A stretch of DNA of 55,070 nucleotides, from contig DAOSDU010000003.1 in NCBI GenBank assembly GCA_035362715.1, positions 126,040-181,109 of the forward strand, read 5' to 3'. Position 1 is the stretch's first letter. Each line of letters opens with the position of its first letter. This stretch comes from Methanofastidiosum sp. GTDB lineage: Archaea > Methanobacteriota_B > Thermococci > Methanofastidiosales > Methanofastidiosaceae. The notes beneath the pieces are model-generated. The model was not told the origin of the DNA. It made no database searches and saw only the letters and a list, made by a program, of their open reading frames with translations. This document shows positions 49,722 to 55,070 of this stretch, piece after piece. The position numbers and the translations under genes were made by a program.

Positions 49722-50132
49722 ATGGTAGACGTACTGTTTTTGGGGATTGGAACGGCCATCCTACTATTTTTCACGGTAGAGCTTATCACATTCATTTTGT
49801 TTAACACAACAAACGACTACAAGTCAAAAACAATGTATTTTATAATGGGGGAAACTTTTTCCATAATGGGATATCTTCTTTTATTCATATTTATCTTAAG
49901 CTCCTCAGATATTCTAAACGCACTTTTGAAGTTCTCACCTGCCTCATATCCTGAAATTGCCAGATCATCAAGTATTCTAATCTCAATTTTCCTCTACACA
50001 ATTCACATCATACTCCAGTTCAAATACAATCTTGAAGAAAACGATCAGAAGAATCAATATATGATTTATTTGATAATTGGCGTCTTAGGCTACATCTTTT
50101 ACCTTTACGGACTTATGGCGGGGGTGAGGTAA
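49722..50132 (+). CDS. Four-helix membrane protein
   Basis: A 136-residue hydrophobic protein with four segments (about 5-27, 42-62, 78-98 and 113-131). I do not recognise a family. It shares a TAATG junction with the next membrane protein gene and sits between two KaiC-like genes. Together with the 97-residue protein it gives seven helices, so the two may form one membrane sensor or platform; this is inference from the gene order. Confidence 0.7.
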   Translation: MVDVLFLGIGTAILLFFTVELITFILFNTTNDYKSKTMYFIMGETFSIMGYLLLFIFILSSSDILNALLKFSPASYPEIARSSSILISIFLYTIHIILQFKYNLEENDQKNQYMIYLIIGVLGYIFYLYGLMAGVR

Positions 50133-50425
50133 TGAACGAGACTTCGCAGAGCATACTCCAAGCATCAATCATAATGTTTGCGGTATCTCTATTTTTGGCG
50201 CAGTATGCACTCATATCGGAGTATGTGTACAGCGAGTCACTATCCGTTTTCCTATTAATATCAAGCATAATCTTCATGGGGTCATTTATTACTGCGTTTA
50301 AATCTTCAAAGCTAAAGGAGGAAAATATAAGGAAGGAAGCATTTATTAACACATCTTTTAGTGTATTCATATTAGGGCTTGTAATAATGATACTTGCATT
50401 TTTCCTAGTTACGTTAAGAATATAG
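50132..50425 (+). CDS. Three-helix membrane protein
   Basis: A 97-residue protein with helices at about 8-28, 34-54 and 74-95 and a basic loop SSKLKEENIRKEA. Its ATG overlaps the previous stop by one base, with GGTGAGG just before as Shine-Dalgarno. No known family recognised. It is followed by the KaiC gene after ten bases. Confidence 0.68.
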   Translation: MNETSQSILQASIIMFAVSLFLAQYALISEYVYSESLSVFLLISSIIFMGSFITAFKSSKLKEENIRKEAFINTSFSVFILGLVIMILAFFLVTLRI

Positions 50426-50435
50426 GTGAGAATAT

Positions 50436-51179
50436 ATGGAAGATAGGGTAAAGACAGGAATTAAAGGTCTTGATGAACTAATAGGGGGAGGCCTCCCAAA
50501 AAGCTCATCAATATTGTTATCTGGTGAGGCAGGAACAGGAAAGACTATATTTTCCCTGCAGTATATCTACTCTGGTGCTAAGGACTTTGGAGAAGCCGGC
50601 ATTTATGTAACGTTTGAAGAAAAACCTGAGGAGCTTAGGAGAGAAGCGCTCCAGTTCGGATGGGATCTAAAAAAGTATGAAGATCAGAAAAAGATAGTCA
50701 TCCTTGATGCTGCATCTTTAAGAGTAGGAGTTCCAACAGATGAAAATTTTTACGTCAAAAGTGATGTCGATATAAAATCCCTTCTTTCAAAATTATACGA
50801 GATAGCTATGGATATAGACGCAAAAAGAATTGTCATAGACTCTCTTCCTGCATTTTTCTTTTCTAATGAACCTGAAAAAATGCGCGATGATATCTACATG
50901 ATGGGAAGAGTCCTAACGGAGACAAAGGCAACATGTATTCTAATAACTGAGATAATAAATAATCGGGGATATTCCAGATTCGGATACGAGGAGTTCATAA
51001 CAAGAGGGGTCATCACAATGCATCTTGTTGAGGGAGAAAAAGCCATGCCCAGGATGGCAGAGTACAAGAGAGGCATATTCATTAGAAAGATGAGAGAGAC
51101 AAATCACAAGATAAAGCAGTACCCCTTTTCCATATCAAAAGAGGGCATAGTCGTATACCCACAGGGAGAAATATACTAG
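50436..51179 (+). CDS. Single-domain KaiC-family ATPase
   Basis: A 247-residue KaiC-domain protein. N-terminal TGIKGLDELIGGGLPKSSS leads to Walker A GEAGTGKTIFSLQYI at about 29-37, then YVTFEEKPEELRREA (the KaiC catalytic Glu pair), and Walker B RIVIDSLPAFFF. The end GIFIRKMRETNHKIKQYPFSI is typical of archaeal KaiC-like proteins. Related proteins include the archaellum ATPase partner FlaH, which works with a secretion ATPase. It lies three bases before the PIN-ATPase gene. Confidence 0.9.
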   Translation: MEDRVKTGIKGLDELIGGGLPKSSSILLSGEAGTGKTIFSLQYIYSGAKDFGEAGIYVTFEEKPEELRREALQFGWDLKKYEDQKKIVILDAASLRVGVPTDENFYVKSDVDIKSLLSKLYEIAMDIDAKRIVIDSLPAFFFSNEPEKMRDDIYMMGRVLTETKATCILITEIINNRGYSRFGYEEFITRGVITMHLVEGEKAMPRMAEYKRGIFIRKMRETNHKIKQYPFSISKEGIVVYPQGEIY

Positions 51180-51194
51180 TCCTTGTTGATTCAT

Positions 51195-53006
51195 ATGATA
51201 GCGGTACCAGATACATCCGTTGTTGTCGACGGTAGATTCAAGGCCCTTTTGCGCGATGCTGTTTTTGTCAAAGATTTAGAAAGAATTGCCATAGCCGAAG
51301 CCACAGTCGCCGAAATTGAGCATCTGGCAAACGAGGGGAAATCCTCCGGTATATCTGGCATTTCAGAGTTAAAGGCCATATTCAATATTTCAAAGGAGAT
51401 ATTCGTACCTTTAGAATATTATGGCAAGAGGCCAACAAGATACGAAATTGCAGGTGCAAAAAAGGGGGATATTGACGCCATAATCAGGGAAGCCGCAATG
51501 GATCTAGGTGGCACCCTTATCACAGGAGATTTAATACAAAAGGACATTGCCGAGGCCAAAGGTATACAGTCGATTTTTCTAAAGCCCTATAAAAAGGTAA
51601 AACTTAGGATTGAAGATTTCTTTGATTTAGAAACTCTTTCTGTTCACTTAAAGGACGGGATAACACCTGTACGAAAAAAAGGAAAACCAGGCTCAATAGT
51701 TTTAGAAAAATTTGATAGAGTTTATAGTGAGGACGAGCTAAAAGAGATATCTCTTGATATCTTAGAGAGGGCAAAAACTACAAGAGACAGCTTCATTGAG
51801 CTAGATGAAAAAGGGGCAAGCGTTGTCCAGTTGCAAGAATATAGGATAGTCATAACTTCGCCACCGTTTTCAGATAGGTTTGAGATTACTGCTGTAAGAC
51901 CTGTAAAAAAGCTCACTCTAGAAGAGTATAATTTACCTGAGCAGCTAATGAAGAGGCTTGAAACTGCAGAAGGCATTCTTATTGCCGGTGCGCCTGGAAT
52001 GGGTAAGTCTACATTTGCTCAAGCCATAGCAGAGTATTATGCATCTTTAGAAAAAATAGTAAAGACTATGGAAAAGCCAAGGGACCTAAATGTTCAGCCT
52101 GAGATAACTCAGTATACTGCACTAGAGGGTGATATGGCAAAAACTGGAGATATCCTTCTTTTGGTAAGGCCAGACTTCACAATCTTTGATGAGATGAGGG
52201 TCACAAATGATTTCAAGATTTATGCTGATATGAGGTTAGCGGGTGTTGGTATGGTCGGCGTTGTCCACGCGACAAAGCCTGTTGATGCTATACAGCGTTT
52301 CATAGGAAGGATTGAGCTAGGTATTATACCACAGCTCATTGACACCATTATCTTCATAAAAAACGGAGAGGTAAATTCTGTTCTAGAATTAGAATTTCTT
52401 GTGAAGGTGCCCCACGGTATGAGTGAGGCTGACCTTGCAAGGCCCATAGTTGAGATAAAGGACTTCTACACAAAGACACCACTCTATGAGATTTATACTT
52501 ACGGGGAGCAGGTTGTAGTTATGCCCCTAAAAGCCAGGAGAAAAGAGACATCCCCCATGAAAAAATTAGCCTTATCTAAGCTAAAGGAAAAATTAAATGC
52601 AGAGCTTGGCATACCTTTTGAGCTTGAAGCAGTTTCAGATTCTAGGATTGCGCTATATGTAAAAAATGACGATATACCCTCTGTAATTGGAAAGGAAGGC
52701 AAGAACATAAGGGCGCTTGAAAATGCAATAGGATTTTCAATCGATGTAAGGCCAATGGAAAAGACCCAAGAGAAGGGAAAAAAGGGCAGAATTCCGGTAG
52801 ATGTTGACTTCAGGGAAAAGTATGTTCTCATAAATGTTGAAAAAAAGTTTGCTCGAAAAAATGTCAAGATATTCCTAGAAGATGATTATCTTGAGGAGAT
52901 TAATGTTCCAAAGTCTGGAAAAATCAAGATATCAAACAAAAATCCAATCGCTGAGCAGATCGAAGACGGCATTATGAATGGTAAAAACTTATATATAATA
53001 CTATAA
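51195..53006 (+). CDS. PIN domain-secretion-type ATPase-KH fusion (COG1855)
   Basis: Three parts in 603 residues. Residues 1-140 are a PIN nuclease-like domain with acids in VPDTSVVVDGR, AEIEHLA, KGDIDAII and ITGDLIQKD. Residues 220-470 are a PilT/VirB11-like ATPase: Walker A GAPGMGKSTFAQA, Walker B region FTIFDEMRVTND, and VGVVHATKPVDAIQR. Residues 480-545 carry a KH-like domain with GxxG in IPSVIGKEGKNIRAL. The architecture is widespread in archaea with unclear function, perhaps RNA processing. TTG at 51183 opens the frame, but ATG 51195 gives the conserved VPDTSV start close to the N-terminus. The tRNA promoter lies within its last codons. Confidence 0.88.
   Translation: MIAVPDTSVVVDGRFKALLRDAVFVKDLERIAIAEATVAEIEHLANEGKSSGISGISELKAIFNISKEIFVPLEYYGKRPTRYEIAGAKKGDIDAIIREAAMDLGGTLITGDLIQKDIAEAKGIQSIFLKPYKKVKLRIEDFFDLETLSVHLKDGITPVRKKGKPGSIVLEKFDRVYSEDELKEISLDILERAKTTRDSFIELDEKGASVVQLQEYRIVITSPPFSDRFEITAVRPVKKLTLEEYNLPEQLMKRLETAEGILIAGAPGMGKSTFAQAIAEYYASLEKIVKTMEKPRDLNVQPEITQYTALEGDMAKTGDILLLVRPDFTIFDEMRVTNDFKIYADMRLAGVGMVGVVHATKPVDAIQRFIGRIELGIIPQLIDTIIFIKNGEVNSVLELEFLVKVPHGMSEADLARPIVEIKDFYTKTPLYEIYTYGEQVVVMPLKARRKETSPMKKLALSKLKEKLNAELGIPFELEAVSDSRIALYVKNDDIPSVIGKEGKNIRALENAIGFSIDVRPMEKTQEKGKKGRIPVDVDFREKYVLINVEKKFARKNVKIFLEDDYLEEINVPKSGKIKISNKNPIAEQIEDGIMNGKNLYIIL
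52989..52998 (+). promoter_or_regulatory. Box A of tRNA-Arg, inside the upstream coding region
   Basis: CTTATATATA-type sequence (ttatatata) ends about 20 bases before the mature tRNA 5' end at 53018. It is also the codons for Leu-Tyr-Ile-Ile at the end of the PIN-ATPase gene. Confidence 0.5.
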
Positions 53007-53017
53007 AATCCGATTTG

Positions 53018-53090
53018 GGACCAGTGGCCTAGTGGATATGGCGATAGCCTCCTAAGCTATAGGTCGGGGGTTCGAATCCCCCCTGGTCCG
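53018..53090 (+). tRNA. tRNA-Arg (anticodon CCT)
   Basis: A full cloverleaf fits by hand. The acceptor stem GGACCAG pairs with CTGGTCC and the discriminator is G. The D stem is GCC/GGC. The anticodon stem is ATAGC/GCTAT with loop CTCCTAA and anticodon CCT. The variable loop is AGGTC. The T stem is GGGGG/CCCCC with loop TTCGAAT. The 3' CCA is not encoded. No intron is visible. A T-run follows at 53095-53099. Confidence 0.95.
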
Positions 53091-53101
53091 TTGCTTTTTA
53101 A

Positions 53102-53356
53102 TTATATGTTTTTGTAAATATTTTTTCTATGGCCTATATGAGTTACATTAATAACTTTACTTTGATCATTAATATCCGCTATAACTCTATAGTCTCCAAC
53201 TCGAAGCTTATAATCTTCCCTACTTACTAATTTTTCAAAATAGTGATGTGGATTATCTTTTGTAGAGATAATTTTATAGTAAATTCTGCTTTTAATATTT
53301 TCTGATAAACTATTAAGAAAATCAATAGCATCATAATCAAATTTAATTAGATACAT
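53102..53356 (-). CDS. RelE/ParE-family toxin
   Basis: An 84-residue RelE-fold protein. IKFDYDAIDFLNSLSENIK is the N-terminal strand-helix, and LRVGDYRVIADI followed by VTHIGHRKNIYKNI holds the family basic residues (Arg in GDYR and in GHRK). Such toxins cut mRNA on the ribosome or block gyrase. The preceding gene on the same strand is a ribbon-helix-helix antitoxin, 49 bases away. It looks intact, so this is a working pair next to the tRNA gene. Confidence 0.88.
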   Translation of the reverse strand: MYLIKFDYDAIDFLNSLSENIKSRIYYKIISTKDNPHHYFEKLVSREDYKLRVGDYRVIADINDQSKVINVTHIGHRKNIYKNI

Positions 53357-53405
53357 CTACTTTGAAAATATTTCAAAGTTAAAAAAGTTTTCTGACGTTC
53401 GAATA

Positions 53406-53642
53406 TTACAATCCAAGCCTTAATATTGCTTCTTCTTCTGTTAAAAAATAGCCTTTTTTTATCCTTTTTCTTGCCTTTTCAATTGCTTCGATAGTTTCTA
53501 GGCTTAGTTCTCTATTATCCTTACAGTTCTTTACAATATACAAAATTTTTTTTATAACTTCGTCATAGCTTTCATTTTTATATTCTCTAAATAAATCTAT
53601 TTCCTGCTTAGTTTCTTCATGGATTTTGATAGTAGTGGCCAT
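53406..53642 (-). CDS. Ribbon-helix-helix antitoxin
   Basis: I start at ATG 53642 (MATTIKIHEETKQEIDLFRE), giving 78 residues; an AGGTG Shine-Dalgarno is at proper distance and the 31 residues further upstream look non-coding. The N-terminal strand TTIKIHEETKQEID followed by ESYDEVIKKI is the usual ribbon-helix-helix DNA-binding pattern of archaeal VapB/RelB-type proteins. The C-terminal half EKARKRIKKGYFLTEEE should bind the toxin. Three GTATAY sites lie just before the start. Confidence 0.82.
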   Translation of the reverse strand: MATTIKIHEETKQEIDLFREYKNESYDEVIKKILYIVKNCKDNRELSLETIEAIEKARKRIKKGYFLTEEEAILRLGL

Positions 53643-53652
53643 AACAACACCT

Positions 53653-53678
53653 GTATACTTTGGTATACCTAGGTATAT
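53653..53678. promoter_or_regulatory. Triple GTATAY operator of the RelE-type pair
   Basis: GTATAC at 53653-53658 and again at 53663-53668, then GTATAT at 53673-53678: three self-complementary half-sites ten bases apart, on one face of the helix. They lie 11-36 bases before the antitoxin ATG, over the probable transcription start and box A. Ribbon-helix-helix antitoxins bind such arrays. Confidence 0.55.
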
Positions 53679-53757
53679 AAAATTATTGGAAGCTACGCCA
53701 TTATATATTTGATTACAATTTAATTCTGGAGACATTAATAAACTAAAAGTACTTCTC

Positions 53758-54034
53758 TTATTTTCTTAATCTATTAAAATAATATCGCTCCCCATTTCCT
53801 AAAATGAAAAAATTTCCTTCTTCGTAATCTTTTCTTGATTCTGCAATTGAATAGATATATGTCTGACTCGTAAGAGCCAACATGTCTTCCTTCAAATCAT
53901 CCATGACCTCTTTTATAATATTTGATAAAAGCGAACGAAACTCTTCAACAGTCAAATCTTTTATTTTTGTTTTAAATATTGGAGAAATAAACTCACCATC
54001 CTTGAATTTCTTTTAGAAATTCTTCCTTATTCAT
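53758..54034 (-). pseudogene. Frameshifted small gene of unknown family
   Basis: From ATG 54034 the frame reads MNKEEFLKEIQ then GW and a stop. The continuation DGEFISPIFKTKIKDLTVEEFRSLL, one base out of phase, runs to the stop at 53758. Removing one G of the pair at 53999-54000 restores a single frame of about 90 residues. The later part (53758-53955) is an open 65-residue frame with helical character ending in FFILGNGERYYFNRLRK. I do not recognise the family; it has the size of a toxin-antitoxin or regulatory component. Confidence 0.6.
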
Positions 54035-54111
54035 AGAGATAATTCGTCGTTATCTAACTCTTTCTATACTTTGTCTAATTCCTTTAAAATACGTCTATCT
54101 ACATCATTCAT
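54031..54111 (-). pseudogene. Remnant of a small gene with an internal TAG
   Basis: ATG 54111 reads MNDVDRRILKELDKV, a TAG at 54064-54066, then KELDNDELSL and TGA at 54031-54033. The TGA overlaps the next ATG (54034) in an ATGA junction, as expected for the end of a real coupled gene, so the TAG is probably a nonsense change (for example from TGG). It is only 26 codons and may also be truncated. Confidence 0.45.
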
Positions 54112-54223
54112 TTAATGCCCCTCTAGCTAAATTTACTAAATATATTAATCTTTTCACCTATTTTTGTTAACGGTAACTTAAAATCTCTTATTAGAATTAG
54201 TATTCAATTCAAATCAACCAAAA

Positions 54224-54232
54224 TTATATAAA
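54224..54232 (+). promoter_or_regulatory. Box A of the candidate small RNA
   Basis: TTATATAAA sits about 25 bases upstream of the first base of a 9-base stem at 54254, the normal distance between box A and start site, and no open reading frame follows. Confidence 0.4.
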
Positions 54233-54251
54233 TGTACCTAATTTCTTTAGC

Positions 54252-54310
54252 TTGGGAGCCAATGCAGTATAATTTCTCAAAGGGTACAAAAAATTTTTTG
54301 GCTCCCCCAA
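54252..54310 (+). ncRNA. Candidate small structured RNA of unknown class
   Basis: GGGAGCCAA at 54254-54262 pairs perfectly with TTGGCTCCC at 54298-54306, closing a loop of 35 bases that includes AAAAAATTTTTT at 54288-54299. A box A lies about 25 bases before the left arm. No open frame is present. I see no box C/D, H/ACA or tRNA features. It may instead be a transcript end or a small mobile-element remnant. Confidence 0.35.
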
Positions 54311-54319
54311 AAACTAAAA

Positions 54320-54328
54320 CTTATAAGT
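54320..54328 (+). promoter_or_regulatory. Box A of the site-2 protease gene
   Basis: CTTATAAGT lies 21-29 bases before the ATG at 54349, suggesting a leaderless transcript. Confidence 0.5.
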
Positions 54329-54348
54329 ATTACTTCTAAGGACAATCT

Positions 54349-55070
54349 ATGCCTTGGAGTTTAAAGTTTGGAAGTATACTAGGTATTCCGATAGAGCTTC
54401 ACATCACGTTTTTACTGCTTCTTCTGATTTTTTCGATATTTGGATTCATTCCTTTACTGGTCATTGTCCTGTTATTTGCTTCAGTTTTAGTGCATGAACT
54501 GGCACATTCGCTAGTTGGAAGGCATTATGGCGCTAAGATTAAAAAGATTACCCTTTTCCCCATAGGGGGGGTGTCCCAGATGGAGGCGATACCAAAGGGG
54601 CACGAGTTTGCGATAGCTGTGATTGGGCCCCTTACAAGCATAGCTCTGGGCGCAGTATTATTCTTATTTGGATCTCTTTTTGGGCTCAGCATATATTTTG
54701 ACCTAAACTGGGTTGAGTTAACTTCATTGAAAGACATAGTCAGAATTGTGATGTCCCTTAACTTCTTGCTTGGCATATTCAACATAATCCCTGCATTCCC
54801 CATGGACGGAGGCAGAGTCCTAAGGGCATTCCTAGCTACAAAGATGGACTACCTCAAGGCAACAGAGATTTCTGTTAGGATAGGTCAAGGTCTTGCAATA
54901 GTCTTTGCATTTGTCGGCGTTTTTTATAATCCCTGGCTTATTATAATCGCCTTTTTCATATACATGGGGGGTATGGGGGAATACCAGTCAACCCAGATGT
55001 CATCAGCGCTCAAAGGGATAAAGGTAAAAGATCTAATGGTAAAAGATGTAGTTACAGTTTCACCAAACGA
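54349..55070 (+). CDS. Site-2 protease family (M50) metalloprotease with CBS domain, 5' part
   Basis: An intramembrane metalloprotease cut off by the window end after about 240 codons. It begins MPWSLKFGSILGIPIELH with the zinc motif VHELAHS (HExxH) near residue 48. The third ligand region is NIIPAFPMDGGRVLRAFLA near 150. Several membrane helices surround these. The last residues (KGIKVKDLMVKDVVTVSPN) are the start of a CBS domain, which in this family senses adenine nucleotides. The frame has no stop in the window. Confidence 0.9.
   Translation, partial: MPWSLKFGSILGIPIELHITFLLLLLIFSIFGFIPLLVIVLLFASVLVHELAHSLVGRHYGAKIKKITLFPIGGVSQMEAIPKGHEFAIAVIGPLTSIALGAVLFLFGSLFGLSIYFDLNWVELTSLKDIVRIVMSLNFLLGIFNIIPAFPMDGGRVLRAFLATKMDYLKATEISVRIGQGLAIVFAFVGVFYNPWLIIIAFFIYMGGMGEYQSTQMSSALKGIKVKDLMVKDVVTVSPN

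Noticed and set aside
54064..54066. In-frame TAG as a pyrrolysine codon
   Set aside because: The gene is tiny, its partner is frameshifted as well, and no pyl gene or pyrrolysine methyltransferase is visible. A nonsense change is simpler.
54252..54310. Terminator hairpin for the upstream minus-strand genes
   Set aside because: The genes upstream in coordinate run on the minus strand and begin, not end, near here, so a terminator for them is not expected at this place.
53018..54348. tRNA gene plus toxin-antitoxin region as an integrated element with attachment sites
   Set aside because: I looked for a copy of the tRNA 3' end downstream and found none inside the window. There is no integrase gene. 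The region is only called an accessory spot.

Overview
The window is AT-rich chromosomal DNA from an archaeon, most likely a euryarchaeote near the methanogen lineages. The evidence is gene content: ABCE1, pantoate kinase and phosphopantothenate synthetase (the archaeal CoA route), the phosphomevalonate dehydratase small subunit, an isoprenyl diphosphate synthase, a Tes-like tetraether lipid synthase, a methanogen-type S-layer protein, a class III signal-peptide pilin and an archaeal Lhr helicase. Many genes have a TATA-like box A about 22-30 bases before the start codon, implying leaderless mRNAs. Others carry a GGTGA-type Shine-Dalgarno. I cannot name the genus from sequence alone.

Layout. 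1-12.8 kb: surface proteins (a partial one, a lipoprotein of nine Cys-rich repeats, a beta-propeller, two S-layer/CARDB-type proteins) interleaved with an AI-2E exporter, an aminotransferase, a CcdA-like protein, PEP synthase and a radical SAM protein. 12.9-24.3 kb: isoprenoid synthase, KH protein, a hom-FAH-asd operon, an orphan EcfT, an ARC/Mpa-like AAA unfoldase with an altered Walker B, a metallophosphoesterase and Lhr. 24.3-30.3 kb: a minus-strand operon PadR, two half-size RND proteins, a CARDB protein and an S-layer protein. 30.3-35.1 kb: CoA biosynthesis (pantoate kinase, phosphopantothenate synthetase, divergent CoaBC) with a hexulose-phosphate synthase/RraA fusion and a flavodoxin. 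35.1-38.6 kb: a transglutaminase-like lipoprotein without its Cys and His, Tes, and a surface protein. 38.7-46.9 kb: ABCE1, phosphomevalonate dehydratase small subunit, UPF0182, a broken MazF-type toxin-antitoxin pair, BirA and an RPA-like protein. 47-48 kb: a Fic gene between perfect 19-base direct repeats. 48-53 kb: a type IV pilin divergent from an Lrp-like regulator, KaiC-like ATPase, two small membrane proteins, KaiC and PIN-ATPase-KH gene set. 53-54.3 kb: tRNA-Arg(CCT), a RelE-type toxin-antitoxin pair, a doubly broken small operon and a candidate small RNA. The window ends inside a site-2 protease gene.

The best candidates for something undescribed are the pilin/KaiC/PIN-ATPase locus (48.0-53.0 kb), the PadR-RND-S-layer operon (24.3-30.3 kb), the AAA unfoldase with Tyr in Walker B, and the possible small RNA at 54.25 kb. 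Convergent genes are packed with almost no intergenic space throughout.
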